Source: Enterococcus sp. BWB1-3 (GTDB lineage: Bacteria; Bacillota; Bacilli; Lactobacillales; Enterococcaceae). From it: a DNA stretch of 64,000 nucleotides. Shown in pieces: positions 45,871 through 55,301 of this stretch. The stretch lies in contig NZ_JADOEP010000017.1 of the NCBI RefSeq assembly GCF_016745275.1, positions 1 through 64,000 on the forward strand, written 5' to 3'. The notes under the pieces are model-generated. The model saw nothing but the letters and a program-made list of their open reading frames with translations. It was not told the DNA's origin and did not search any database. Made by a program: the position numbers and the translations under genes. The stretch's first letter is position 1, and every line of letters begins with the position of its first letter.

Positions 45871-48522
45871 GTGAACAAAACATTTACTGGTTTAACGGCT
45901 GAACAGGTCGAACAATCCCGCAAAGAGCATGGGACAAATGCCTTGACTGAAAAGCAGGCTGAGTCATTTCTTGACAAATTAAAAGGAAATTTTGACGATC
46001 CAATTATTAAAATTCTGATCGTTGCGTTGGTACTAAATCTGATTTTTTCTTTTCTTGGTTATGCAGAGTGGTATGAAGCTCTGGGAATTGCAATTGCTGT
46101 TTTACTAGCAACATTGATTGGAACATGGAGCGAATACTCAAATGAAAGTGCCTTCCAAAAACTACAGGAGGATGCTTCTAAAATTGTTGTAAAAGTCTAT
46201 CGTGATGGTCATGTTGCTGAAATTAAAATTGATGACATTGTTCAGGGAGATGAAATTATTCTGCAGACAGGAGATAAAATTCCTGCTGACGGACTCTTGC
46301 TTGATGGTGATTTGAAAGTAGACCAGGCTTCTCTGAACGGAGAATCTGATGAAGCTAAAAAAATCCCTCTTCCTAAAGGCGGGATCTATGAAGATGGTGA
46401 TACCTTTGATGAACATGCATTGTTCCGTGGTGCAGTTATTACTTCTGGTGAAGCGGTAATGAAGGTGACAAAAATTGGAGATGCATCCTTCTTCGGACAA
46501 ATGGCTTCTGAGCTTACCATTGATGAGCGTGAGTCTCCATTGAAGTTAAAGCTTGCCGGTCTGGCTGATACAATTTCTAAAGTTGGTTATACTGGCGGTA
46601 TATTGATTTTTGCAGCCTTTATGATTAACCGCATCCTAGTACAGAACAGTTTTGATGGAGCTCAAATTTCTGAATACTTCTCAAATCTTGGTGCTTTCGG
46701 AAATGATATCGTTGAAGCTTTCATTCTTGCAGTAATTATTATCGTTGTTGCTGTTCCTGAAGGATTACCAATGATGATTGCCATGGTACTTTCCCAAAAT
46801 ATGAAGAAAATGCTTCGCAACAATATTCTGGTTCGTAAACTGGAAGGGATCGAAACAAGCGGAAGCTTGAACATGCTGTTTTCTGATAAAACAGGAACAA
46901 TCACAAAAGGAAAATTGGATGTCGTTTCCTTTATTAATGGTGCGAATGACAGTTTTGATACATTGGCTGATGTTCCAGAGAAACTGCAAAAAATTATCAG
47001 CAGTGCTGTTATCAACAACACAAATGCAGTAATTTCTGAAGACAGTAACGGAAATGTATTGATTATCGGAGGGAATCCAACAGAGAAAGCCGTTCTTGCA
47101 TTTGTAGAAAAAAATGAAAATGTTCGTGCAACTTTGGAACATGTTTCAGTAATCCCTTTTTCATCTGCCAGAAAGTTTTCAGCAACACAAGTAGCAGGCG
47201 ACTGGAATACAACCTTGATCAAAGGAGCTCCTGAAATGATCCTGCCAAACTGTTCTGCTTACTATGATACAGATGGACATAAACAGCCTTTTACAAAACA
47301 AACAGTTCTGGAAACAGAAATTAATGAATTGGCAGAACGATCTATTCGTGTACTGCTTTTAGCAACTACAGAAGACATCATTACAGAAGAAAGTCTGCCA
47401 AATGACTATACGTTAATCGGCATTCTGGCAATCCGTGATGACGTACGTCCAGAAGCCATTGAAGCAATCGAAGAAGTTCATCAAGCAGGCGTACAGGTAG
47501 TTATGATTACTGGGGACCGTAAAGAAACAGCAATCGCCATTGCCAAAGATGCTAAAATTTTGACTGCAGATAACGAGGTTGTTCTGACTTCTCAGGAATT
47601 AAATGAAATGCCGGATGAAGAAGTAAAATCTATTCTTCCAAATATTCGCGTCATCGCCCGTGCATTGCCAACTGATAAATCTCGTCTGGTTCGTCTGTCA
47701 CAGGAAATCGGCTTAGTAGTCGGAATGACTGGTGACGGTGTAAATGACAGTCCAGCCCTAAAACGTGCTGACGTCGGCTTCGCAATGGGCAGCGGAACCG
47801 AAGTTGCGAAAGAAGCCGGAGACATTGTTATTCTTGATGATAACTTTAAATCTATCACTCAAGCCATTTTGTTTGGTCGTACGATTTATCGTTCCATTCA
47901 GAAGTTCATTGTGTTCCAACTGACATTAAATGTTGGTGCTTTATTAATCAGTTTCATTGCTCCGTTTATCGGTATTGATCATCCGCTGACCATCACCCAA
48001 ATGCTATGGGTTAACCTGGTAATGGATACACTGGCTGCTTTGGCATTCGGTGCCGAACCAACCCTGAAGCGTTATATGAGAGAGAAGCCAAAACGTCGTG
48101 ATGAAAATATTGTGACCCCCTCCATGTTAGCTGCTTTTGTTTTTGAAGGTGTAATAATTACAGGGATTGGTCTTTGGATGTTGAAAGGAACCTTCTTATC
48201 TCAGTATTTCACCAGCGGAACAGGCAATATTGCACTTTACACAGGATTCTTCTCATTCTTTATTCTGTATGCTGTGTTTAATGGTTTCAATGTCAGAACA
48301 GAGAAATTGAACATCTTTGATAACCTGAACAGAAATAAAATGTTCCTGCGTATCATGATATTGATTATCGTTGTTCAGATTCTAATGACCTTTGTCGGCG
48401 GAGCAATTTTGAGAACTACTCCGCTGAGTGTTACAGAATGGGCAATTGTCCTAGGACTTTCCATAGCGGCAATTCCAATTGATATGCTGCGAAAAGTCGT
48501 GTCAAAAGTAATTAACAAATAA
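45871..48522 (+). CDS. Ca2+-type P-type ATPase (PMCA/LMCA-like)
   Basis: An 883-residue P2-type ATPase starting at GTG six bases after GGAGAG. Motifs: actuator loop SLNGESDEAKK (near 150), membrane site VPEGLPMM (near 294), phosphorylation site SDKTGTITKG (near 339), MITGDRKET, and TGDGVNDSPALKRADVG (near 625), then the C-terminal membrane bundle. The PEGLP site points to calcium; related pumps of lactic acid bacteria have also been linked to manganese. It is a single-gene unit with a strong terminator. The leader is the unusual 113-bp tandem array, suggesting that expression is tuned there. Confidence 0.9.
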   Translation: MNKTFTGLTAEQVEQSRKEHGTNALTEKQAESFLDKLKGNFDDPIIKILIVALVLNLIFSFLGYAEWYEALGIAIAVLLATLIGTWSEYSNESAFQKLQEDASKIVVKVYRDGHVAEIKIDDIVQGDEIILQTGDKIPADGLLLDGDLKVDQASLNGESDEAKKIPLPKGGIYEDGDTFDEHALFRGAVITSGEAVMKVTKIGDASFFGQMASELTIDERESPLKLKLAGLADTISKVGYTGGILIFAAFMINRILVQNSFDGAQISEYFSNLGAFGNDIVEAFILAVIIIVVAVPEGLPMMIAMVLSQNMKKMLRNNILVRKLEGIETSGSLNMLFSDKTGTITKGKLDVVSFINGANDSFDTLADVPEKLQKIISSAVINNTNAVISEDSNGNVLIIGGNPTEKAVLAFVEKNENVRATLEHVSVIPFSSARKFSATQVAGDWNTTLIKGAPEMILPNCSAYYDTDGHKQPFTKQTVLETEINELAERSIRVLLLATTEDIITEESLPNDYTLIGILAIRDDVRPEAIEAIEEVHQAGVQVVMITGDRKETAIAIAKDAKILTADNEVVLTSQELNEMPDEEVKSILPNIRVIARALPTDKSRLVRLSQEIGLVVGMTGDGVNDSPALKRADVGFAMGSGTEVAKEAGDIVILDDNFKSITQAILFGRTIYRSIQKFIVFQLTLNVGALLISFIAPFIGIDHPLTITQMLWVNLVMDTLAALAFGAEPTLKRYMREKPKRRDENIVTPSMLAAFVFEGVIITGIGLWMLKGTFLSQYFTSGTGNIALYTGFFSFFILYAVFNGFNVRTEKLNIFDNLNRNKMFLRIMILIIVVQILMTFVGGAILRTTPLSVTEWAIVLGLSIAAIPIDMLRKVVSKVINK

Positions 48523-48540
48523 GTATTAGATAGAAAAAAT

Positions 48541-48588
48541 AAGCGCAGGTTTCTGCTGGCAAATAAACAGAAACCTGCGCTTTAATTT
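48541..48588 (+). terminator. Strong terminator of the Ca2+-type ATPase gene
   Basis: A perfect 15-bp stem (AAGCGCAGGTTTCTG with CAGAAACCTGCGCTT) around a 12-base loop, followed by TAATTTT. Confidence 0.88.
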
Positions 48589-48770
48589 TGCGCTTACTGA
48601 AAAAGGCGCTGCAATTAATAATGTTAGTGAGCAATCATCGGCATCTTTTATTTACACTAGAAAAGACACCTTGAATTCCTTTAAATTAACGTCAACTAAA
48701 ACCAATTTAAAGATAAATCAAAATGCCTCACCTAAGAGAATTTTTTTCAAAGAACAATTCCTAATAATAT

Positions 48771-48890
48771 CTATTCTTTATAAAATTCATTTTGCAAAAT
48801 CATATAGTAAATAATCCTCCTAATCAAATGAGCAACAACATTGTTCTGATGAACATTCATACCAGCACAACATTCATAAATGATTTCCAT
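48771..48890 (-). pseudogene. IS110-family transposase N-terminal remnant
   Basis: A 39-codon minus-strand frame starts MEIIYECCAGMNVHQNNVVA, matching the opening of IS110/IS1111-type DEDD transposases (MEVVYERCAGLDVHKxTVVA). The first catalytic Asp of the GLDVH motif is Asn here, and similarity stops after HLI. Only this stub remains; the rest of 48589-48770 shows nothing clear. Confidence 0.6.
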
Positions 48891-48893
48891 AAA

Positions 48894-48930
48894 AAGCACT
48901 CCTTCATCAAAAGCAGGAAAGGAGTGCCTT
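48894..48930 (-). terminator. Terminator-like hairpin downstream of the M56/BlaI genes
   Basis: On the minus strand GCACTCCT and AGGAGTGC pair around a 16-base loop and are followed by TTTTT. It lies about 290 bases beyond the M56 gene, and the gap 48931-49216 has no other supported feature. Confidence 0.55.
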
Positions 48931-49216
48931 ATTTCTTATTCTATCAAATTTTTATACACGTACTTATAGGCTATATTTCAGGATTATCGAGAGATAAAGC
49001 AAGTTAATTTGACATTCAGCATATATTACTTTCCAAAAATCGTATCGACTTTTCCCCTTTACATCTTGAATATACTACACCTTTCATTATTCAAGACGAA
49101 CGAGTAGTGCGAGTTTATGAATGTTTGACATGGAGCCTCTACTTGCCTTTTCTATTCGATTTCTTCTGACAATACCCGTAACAACCAATCTTTTTTACTC
49201 TTCAAAGACCAAGGAA

Positions 49217-50338
49217 TTATTCTTCTTCAATTGTATCAATTTGCTTAATGTGCTCGAATTCTTTTGGAATTTTATCAGATTCATAACTGATAATATATTC
49301 ACCATTAACATACATATCATAGTTACTGCCGTTTTTAACAAAAAAACTATTTTTCGTTGATATGTCGTAGGTTACAGATTCTGTCTCACGATCTACTGCA
49401 TAAGGTTCAAAGATAACAGCACTAGACAAAAAGAATAACACCACAATTATTCCCATGAGTATTTCAACTGATAGTTTATTTTTTTGACCACTTAAAATAC
49501 ATTTAGATCTTTGCAATAACTTAGAAGATGATTTTGATGAAAAATTAAAATATACATTCTTATTGAAAGAGTAATTTTGGTTTTCACTCTGAAGTTTACT
49601 TACTTTTATCAAGGTCTCAACATATTCGATTTTTTGAGCTTCATCAAAAGTATGTATTACATTCGAATCCACTCTAATTTCCAATATTTGATCCATTCTA
49701 TCCCTGAATAGATAAATTAAAGGATTCCACCAGTAAATAATTGAAATTAAAGAATACACATACTTTATGTATAAATCAAAATTTGAAATATGTGTAAGTT
49801 CGTGGGATAAAATCAGCTCTTTCTCTCTATCTGTAAAACAGTTTTTAGGAAGAACAATAATCGGTGAAAATACTCCTATCACTGATGGAGGGATACGTTC
49901 ATCTACAAAAAGAATCTTTAATGATTTATCTTTATAATGAATTTGATCTGAATCTGAACAAAGACGAGAGAAAGATTTTATCTTAGAATATGACTTTATA
50001 AATCTGATAAGCTTTATACTCAAAACGAATAGCCAAACAAAAAGTAAAACGGATGACAGTGACACTGCAATATCACTCCAGAGGGTAACTATTTTATATG
50101 CTAACAACTTATTTATTGCTGGTAAGAGAACCCTCGAAGGTAAAGTTATTGTGTGAAAAAATTCAAAAGGAATTACTAATCTTAAAATAAAAAGAGCACT
50201 AAAAATATAAAGAACATTAGAACTGACTAGTCTGCTATCCCCCAGATATCTCATTAACAAAAAAATTAAAATTAGAATTATTGAATTCCCAAATTGAAAA
50301 GTCATAAACGAAGACAGTGATAAATGCAAAATACTCAC
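49217..50338 (-). CDS. BlaR1-like M56 membrane metalloprotease
   Basis: A 373-residue M56-family protein with several N-terminal membrane helices (about 7-30, 36-55, 88-110), the zinc motif SHELTH (near 178) followed by the second ligand region NPLIYLFRDRMDQILEIRVD, and a further membrane helix near 275-295. It lacks the approximately 250-residue penicillin-binding sensor domain of true BlaR1/MecR1; only a short extracytoplasmic tail of about 75 residues follows. It overlaps the BlaI-type gene by four bases. By family logic it cleaves or inactivates that repressor on sensing a signal, here probably not a beta-lactam. No beta-lactamase gene is near. Confidence 0.82.
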   Translation of the reverse strand: MSILHLSLSSFMTFQFGNSIILILIFLLMRYLGDSRLVSSNVLYIFSALFILRLVIPFEFFHTITLPSRVLLPAINKLLAYKIVTLWSDIAVSLSSVLLFVWLFVLSIKLIRFIKSYSKIKSFSRLCSDSDQIHYKDKSLKILFVDERIPPSVIGVFSPIIVLPKNCFTDREKELILSHELTHISNFDLYIKYVYSLISIIYWWNPLIYLFRDRMDQILEIRVDSNVIHTFDEAQKIEYVETLIKVSKLQSENQNYSFNKNVYFNFSSKSSSKLLQRSKCILSGQKNKLSVEILMGIIVVLFFLSSAVIFEPYAVDRETESVTYDISTKNSFFVKNGSNYDMYVNGEYIISYESDKIPKEFEHIKQIDTIEEE

Positions 50339-50709
50339 TCCAGTTCTTTCTTCTTCGATCTAATTAAATCTTCAATTGCCTTTATTTCCTCTACCTCATC
50401 ATTTTTAGCGCGAGATCCCAAAAATTGAGAAATCAGTTCTGTTAATTTGATATCCTCAAATTGATTAAGAATAAACTCTTCTTTACTTATTGAAAAGGTA
50501 TAACTTCTTGTTAAAACAGTTCCACTATATACAATATCCGATACCTTTGCCAATCCCTTATTCATCAACTTCTTCAAAGTAACTTGAACTGTACTCATCA
50601 CTAATGTAGTATCAATCTCACAAATTTGTTTTGCTGTTACAGGTACATTCTTTTTCCATAAAATATTAAGTACTTGCTGTTCTTTCGGATTAATTTTCAT
50701 CTTTTCCAT
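50335..50709 (-). CDS. BlaI/MecI/CopY-family repressor
   Basis: A 124-residue winged-helix repressor (INPKEQQVLNILWKKNVPVT, then TVQVTLKKLMNKGLAKVSD) with a C-terminal dimerisation helix region. The length is normal. Its translation is coupled to the M56 protease by a four-base overlap. It probably represses its own operon and perhaps the secreted peptide gene just upstream; I could not identify a clear TACA/TGTA-type operator with confidence. Confidence 0.85.
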   Translation of the reverse strand: MEKMKINPKEQQVLNILWKKNVPVTAKQICEIDTTLVMSTVQVTLKKLMNKGLAKVSDIVYSGTVLTRSYTFSISKEEFILNQFEDIKLTELISQFLGSRAKNDEVEEIKAIEDLIRSKKKELE

Positions 50710-50747
50710 ACCGTATTCCTCTCAACTACCTAAAAGGTTTGTAATTA

Positions 50748-50969
50748 TCATACTGCCAATATCCAGTTCCCCATCCATTTTTGCTTAGAATAATTATATT
50801 TTCTTTTATACATCTTACCGTTTTTAGTCTTATATCGCCAACCAATAATATCAGCACGAGTTTGAACGATTGATTGCTTACTCTCAACTGCCTCAGCAAA
50901 AACTTCCTTCCCAAAAAAGGAGCCGAATACTGTTAATAAGCACATAGCTATAAACAACTTTTTCTTCAT
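50748..50969 (-). CDS. Small secreted peptide next to the BlaI/M56 pair
   Basis: A 73-residue precursor with a signal peptide (LFIAMCLLTVFGSFFGKEVF, cleavage near AEA, residue 25) and a mature part of about 48 residues that is basic and rich in Tyr and Trp: ADIIGWRYKTKNGKMYKRKY, then NYSKQKWMGNWILAV. No cysteine in the mature part. Small secreted peptides of this ADxIxWRYK type occur near regulators and transporters in Firmicutes; I know no tested function. It could be a signal or antimicrobial peptide. It is on the same strand as, and just upstream of, the BlaI gene. A weak ribosome binding site is present. Confidence 0.6.
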   Translation of the reverse strand: MKKKLFIAMCLLTVFGSFFGKEVFAEAVESKQSIVQTRADIIGWRYKTKNGKMYKRKYNYSKQKWMGNWILAV

Positions 50970-51289
50970 TTTTTTGAGCTCCCATTCTTACTGTTACAAC
51001 TATTTTTATAATTGGATTAAATCACATAAACTATATTTTGTAAACAAAAAATAACGTCTATTTTTCACTATTTTCTCTATATTTTTCTGCTATACCAAAT
51101 AGTTTCCTTGCTCTGATATCATTGCTGCGCACAAAGCAAATAACTTTAGGTTCTGATAAGATTCAACGTTCTCACTGCAATGCCCTTATAAATAATGTTA
51201 TCAGTTATTATAATTATTCTGTATCATAGAAAAGGTCACCAGATTTTTTTATTTACGCTTTTGTTATATCCAAACCATAATGATTTCAC

Positions 51290-51937
51290 TCAGTTATTTA
51301 CTAATAACAGCTTACCATTCTCAAGTATGAATTGAGCATCACAAATCTTTGCCACAGCATCACTATGAGTAACCATTATCAGTCTGGCTCCAGTTTGCTT
51401 GATTCTTTCAAGAAGTGCCAGTATCTCCTGCTCTGTCTTTTCATCTAAAGCCCCTGTAGGCTCATCAGCTAGTAAAACTTTGGGTTTCTTTATCAAAGCT
51501 CTGGCAATTGCCACTCTTTGTGCTTCTCCACCGGAAATTTCTGATATTTTTTTTAAGCCATAATTTGAAAGTCCAACTAAATCAAGTAGTTTATTTACTT
51601 TCTGGGTGTTTTTCTTTCTTCCCAAAGCAAGCTGAATATTTGCACTTACATTTCTATCCTCTAGTAAATTATAATTTTGAGTTATGAGCCCAATATTCTT
51701 TTTCCTAAATTCAATATTTTTCGACGTACTTTTACTAACTATTTTATTTTCAAATGTATAGACTCCATCATACACTGTATCTAAACCAGCCAAAAGCTTT
51801 AAAAGTGTCGTTTTCCCCGATCCGCTGCGTCCAGTTATAGCAACTGAGCGATATTCCCCTAAAGAGAATTCCATATTATCGAAAAGTAATATTTGGGTTT
51901 TAGGAATTGTTTTTCTTATACCATGTAAATCAATCAA
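51290..51937 (-). CDS. ABC transporter ATPase of a bacteriocin-type export/immunity system
   Basis: A 215-residue ATPase with Walker A GRSGSGKTTLL (near 36), Q loop, signature ISGGEAQRVAIARAL (near 137), Walker B VLLADEPTGALD and H loop VTHSDA. This is the MacB/LolD-like group that works with FtsX-type permeases. It starts 19 bases after the 427-residue permease stop and closes the operon. The 320-base gap after it (50970-51289) shows no gene; about 51180-51240 is AT-rich without a clear terminator. Confidence 0.85.
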   Translation of the reverse strand: MIDLHGIRKTIPKTQILLFDNMEFSLGEYRSVAITGRSGSGKTTLLKLLAGLDTVYDGVYTFENKIVSKSTSKNIEFRKKNIGLITQNYNLLEDRNVSANIQLALGRKKNTQKVNKLLDLVGLSNYGLKKISEISGGEAQRVAIARALIKKPKVLLADEPTGALDEKTEQEILALLERIKQTGARLIMVTHSDAVAKICDAQFILENGKLLLVNN

Positions 51938-51956
51938 GTGTCATAACTCCCTTCTT

Positions 51957-53240
51957 TTAATAAAAATCAGAAAAGCTTAAATGTACATCTTTCTTCAAGA
52001 ACATGACCATCAAAGAATAGTCAAAAATCAGAAAACCAAAAGTGCTGAGTAAGACAATTAAAAAAATTGGCATATTTTTAATAGGCATCACAAGAAAACA
52101 AAAACTAAAAATTAATGAAACAAGAACATTACCAAAGACCACATCATTAAAAAGTAATGACTTTATCTTTTTTATTGACTCACCATTAAAATAAGCGATA
52201 GCGTATCTTTTTCTTCTCTGATTATAAATTTTGTAAGTAAGAAATATCATTATATTTAAAATAGATAAGGTTATGAAAATAAGAATCCAGTACAATAATG
52301 TTCGATTCGTGTTGATAAGCCCGTACATCCGATGATACTGCAAAGTGAAAGCGGGAATATCCAAGAGGGTATAGTCGTAAAAATCGGATTTTTTTGCAAT
52401 ACTCGACAACAAATTATTCAAATAATCAAAATTTTGTCCCTGTTTGATAATAATGTCCCCACCTATCATAGCAAAATACAAAATGCCTAAAAATTCTTTA
52501 TTACTTTCAGTAACATCCAGCAACTTTTCTGGATAAGGAACGATTATATAATTATCCAAATATTTATTAATGTCATTTTTATAAAAGACAGAAGTATCTT
52601 TCTCCAAAAAACCTGCAACTTTAAATTTATATTCTTTAGTATAAAAAATTCCGCTCAAAACTTCATTTAAATTATAGATCTTTTTGTAATCCGCTCCCAG
52701 AAGAATTGGCAGCGTATCTTGTTCTAAACTCAATTCATGCCAAAAATCACTGGAACCTTGCTCAAGCTGAATATTATAGAAATCAAAAAAATGTTTGTTC
52801 ATTTGGAATGCCTTTATATCTGAAACCGTAATATTGGTAATTGGATCAAGATAGCTATCGACAATTTCTACTTCGCTTCCCATCCCATAGCGTTCGTTAA
52901 ATTCTATTCCTCCTCGAAAATTTTCGAGCTGTAAAGGTTGATCAAACGACGATGCAAAGTTCAGGGCTTCATTTCTATTTAATAGATTATAAAACGTTTT
53001 TACGGTTTCCAAAGATGCTTGGGATTGCCTAAAATTATAAAAATCGTCTGGATCAAATAATGTATCCACCATGGCAAACATCTTATTCTCTGTACCTTCC
53101 TTCACTGTATAGTGAAGCTGCCTATTTATGTTGCTTGAAAAGGAAAAAAATATATAGAGTAAAAAAAGAAGCAGAAGTAATATGCTGGATTTCAATAAAA
53201 TTAAAAGACCATTTCTCTTGAGATTATAAATCAATTCCAT
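51957..53240 (-). CDS. ABC transporter membrane protein 2
   Basis: A 427-residue protein with one N-terminal helix (LLILLKSSILLLLLFLLYIF, about 11-30), a large extracytoplasmic domain (about 35-310) and three C-terminal helices (about 318-340, 370-385, 390-410). This is the MacB/FtsX-like layout, resembling the 'bacteriocin-associated integral membrane protein' group. Its ATG overlaps the end of the 314-residue membrane protein gene by 17 bases, and the ATPase gene follows. The two membrane proteins probably form a heterodimer. Confidence 0.7.
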   Translation of the reverse strand: MELIYNLKRNGLLILLKSSILLLLLFLLYIFFSFSSNINRQLHYTVKEGTENKMFAMVDTLFDPDDFYNFRQSQASLETVKTFYNLLNRNEALNFASSFDQPLQLENFRGGIEFNERYGMGSEVEIVDSYLDPITNITVSDIKAFQMNKHFFDFYNIQLEQGSSDFWHELSLEQDTLPILLGADYKKIYNLNEVLSGIFYTKEYKFKVAGFLEKDTSVFYKNDINKYLDNYIIVPYPEKLLDVTESNKEFLGILYFAMIGGDIIIKQGQNFDYLNNLLSSIAKKSDFYDYTLLDIPAFTLQYHRMYGLINTNRTLLYWILIFITLSILNIMIFLTYKIYNQRRKRYAIAYFNGESIKKIKSLLFNDVVFGNVLVSLIFSFCFLVMPIKNMPIFLIVLLSTFGFLIFDYSLMVMFLKKDVHLSFSDFY

Positions 53241-54168
53241 TTCTTAATTTCCCCTCTCCCTTTATAAAAAAAACTGTAAAAATAATTAATAAGAAAACAA
53301 TTTCAGAACAAAACAGCTTTGTCAAAAAGTAATAATCAACAGAGATATCTCTTAATAAATAAGAAGAAAGCAGATTGGGAATGCCTGCACACAGGCTGAT
53401 TATAAGTAAATAGCTGCTGCATTTACTATATCTTTTAAGTGTCGACAGACCTAAAATATAATTCACTTCGTTTTCTTTTTTCAAATCCATATACACAATA
53501 TAAGCCATCAGAACACTGCACATTAAAATAATGACTAAACTTAGCCCATAAATAATTGGGGAAAAGAAATCGCTGTTTATTTTTCTGTCAAGTCCAATAT
53601 TATTTCGATAGTAGTCTTTTTTCTCATAATATGCCTTATAATTATTTCCAATTTTTGTGCCATCTACTGTTAAAAATTTCTTTGCAGAATCAAATACTGC
53701 TGAATCATTAATTAAAACAGAATTATCTAAAAAGCTGGGTCTACTGCATCCCAAATACCCAATCACCTTATAGCTCACATTATTATAGACGTAGTACTCT
53801 CTTCCACCGTTTTCAACAACAACCACTTCATTGCCAACTAATGCTTCTTTAGAATTGGGTATTGAGAAAAATTTACCTTTACTTAAAGGAAATAGCTTGT
53901 TTGAATAATCTTTGGAAAAATATCCTCTAACTATATCTGCATTATTACTTTCCAAGGGTACAAAAACCGCTAAATCATCTACATCTTTGAATGTATTGTC
54001 CACTATTGTTTTAAAATTGTCTTTGACAAACAGATGCTCAATTGAATACAAGTCGTTACTCTCTAAAAATAATTTAGTTTGTCTTACGTGATACTCATTT
54101 ACCAACGTAAGTAAAAAGTATGTACTAAAAACTAAGAAAATAGAAATGAGCATATTTTTATTTTTCAT
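53224..54168 (-). CDS. ABC transporter membrane protein 1
   Basis: A 314-residue protein with an N-terminal helix (LISIFLVFSTYFLLTLV), an extracytoplasmic domain (about 25-205) with the short motif KVIGYLG, and three C-terminal helices. It has the same topology as the following 427-residue protein. In lactococcin-972-type loci a single membrane protein of about 650-700 residues fills this place; here the job appears split between two overlapping genes. I see no frameshift that would join them. It lies downstream of the secreted 131-residue protein gene. Confidence 0.65.
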   Translation of the reverse strand: MKNKNMLISIFLVFSTYFLLTLVNEYHVRQTKLFLESNDLYSIEHLFVKDNFKTIVDNTFKDVDDLAVFVPLESNNADIVRGYFSKDYSNKLFPLSKGKFFSIPNSKEALVGNEVVVVENGGREYYVYNNVSYKVIGYLGCSRPSFLDNSVLINDSAVFDSAKKFLTVDGTKIGNNYKAYYEKKDYYRNNIGLDRKINSDFFSPIIYGLSLVIILMCSVLMAYIVYMDLKKENEVNYILGLSTLKRYSKCSSYLLIISLCAGIPNLLSSYLLRDISVDYYFLTKLFCSEIVFLLIIFTVFFIKGEGKLRNGIDL

Positions 54169-54298
54169 GAATACACCTCTATAATTAAAATCATCCTAAT
54201 TTATTTTTCTTGATTAAACACAATTGGAGTTAGAAAACTTTATTTTTCCTAACCCCAATAACGCTATTCTCATATCAAAAAAATACTAATTAAATATC

Positions 54299-54694
54299 TT
54301 ATCTCCCATAGTAAGTTCTTGCAGCAGCTGTATCCCCTCCATATGCAGGTTTAAACCAAGGAGATATAGCTTCCGTACTACTAGTTCCCCATCTTCTTCC
54401 GGAAGTGTTGACCACTGCCCCTGTCCAATATCTTTCCATTTGTGCAGTGGTATAGTGAAACACGCCACTCCATGTAGTCCATCCATGCGCTCGGGAACAG
54501 GTAGTTCCACCCATTACTTTTGTTTCTCTTTTCCCTGTATGCCTGGCTGTACTACGAGTTAAAAACTCATTGTAATTAGTATAACTTCCTGTTTCTTCAC
54601 TCCAGCCGCCAACTTCTTCTGCACTAACAGCCAAAGGTAAAAGTACTCCTCCAACAGCAAAAAAGACAACAACTGATAAAAAAAACTTTTTCAT
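54299..54694 (-). CDS. Secreted bacteriocin-like precursor (lactococcin-972-like context)
   Basis: A 131-residue precursor with a signal peptide (FFLSVVVFFAVGGVLLPLAV, cleavage near SAEE, residue 25). The mature part of about 106 residues starts EEVGGWSEETGSYTNYNEF and is rich in Gly, Thr, Trp and Tyr, with a single Cys (GGTTCSRAHGWTTW) and the end DTAAARTYYGR. Sec-type leader, size, VGGxW start and a dedicated ABC system downstream recall lactococcin 972, but the core WxYxH pattern of that family is not clear, so this may be a different class. It is the first gene of a unit with the three ABC genes. A gap of 130 bases with no other feature separates them. Confidence 0.55.
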   Translation of the reverse strand: MKKFFLSVVVFFAVGGVLLPLAVSAEEVGGWSEETGSYTNYNEFLTRSTARHTGKRETKVMGGTTCSRAHGWTTWSGVFHYTTAQMERYWTGAVVNTSGRRWGTSSTEAISPWFKPAYGGDTAAARTYYGR

Positions 54695-55052
54695 TCATAA
54701 GACCTTCTTTCTACCGATATAACAAAATATTATCATTAATACATTTTTTTGTAAACTAAATATTTAAAAACACAAAACAAATGCATAGTTATTGATCAAA
54801 AAATTTGCAATTGATACGCAATAATCCTGTATTTTTTTAACTAACTATCTGCTATCAACAAGAGTGAATGGAAAATAACAGGGATATCTTGGAGGCAGAA
54901 AATCAATGATACTACAAAATTTCATAAATTAATTTTTTATATCTTCAGTCTCACGTTTTACATAGTATTCGTATTTCATCTTTGATACCATTGGTAGTAT
55001 TCGCGTCAAGAGACGACTTCGTGCCTTAAATTTCTAATTGAGCTATCGCCGA

Positions 55053-55250
55053 TCATTTTTTCACACGTACAAATTCCTTATGTTGTAATTTATATTTAGT
55101 ACCACAACTAAAACAAATCATTTCTTTATTTGCTTTTCGTTCAGCTTTTTTACCACAATCACAATCTACATACCAAGGAATATCTCTAAACTTATAATAA
55201 TCATTTTTAATAGGTTTTCCTAAGGTATTATAAATGGTTCTATTCAGCAT
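55053..55250 (-). CDS. Small zinc-ribbon protein
   Basis: A 65-residue protein with two cysteine knuckles, CDCG (near 29-32) and CFSCG (near 46-50), spaced as in a zinc ribbon, and a basic C-terminus (KYKLQHKEFVRVKK). Ribosome binding site GGGAGG. Function unknown. The 358-base stretch between it and the bacteriocin-like gene (54695-55052) shows no supported feature. Confidence 0.55.
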   Translation of the reverse strand: MLNRTIYNTLGKPIKNDYYKFRDIPWYVDCDCGKKAERKANKEMICFSCGTKYKLQHKEFVRVKK

Positions 55251-55301
55251 ATAAAAACCTCCCTTTTTTATGATAGCCTTGCAAACAACTTGAAAAGTGT
55301 A

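Noticed and set aside
46662-47222. 186-codon frame antisense to the Ca2+-type ATPase
   Set aside because: It lies wholly inside a strongly conserved gene on the other strand and has no start signals.
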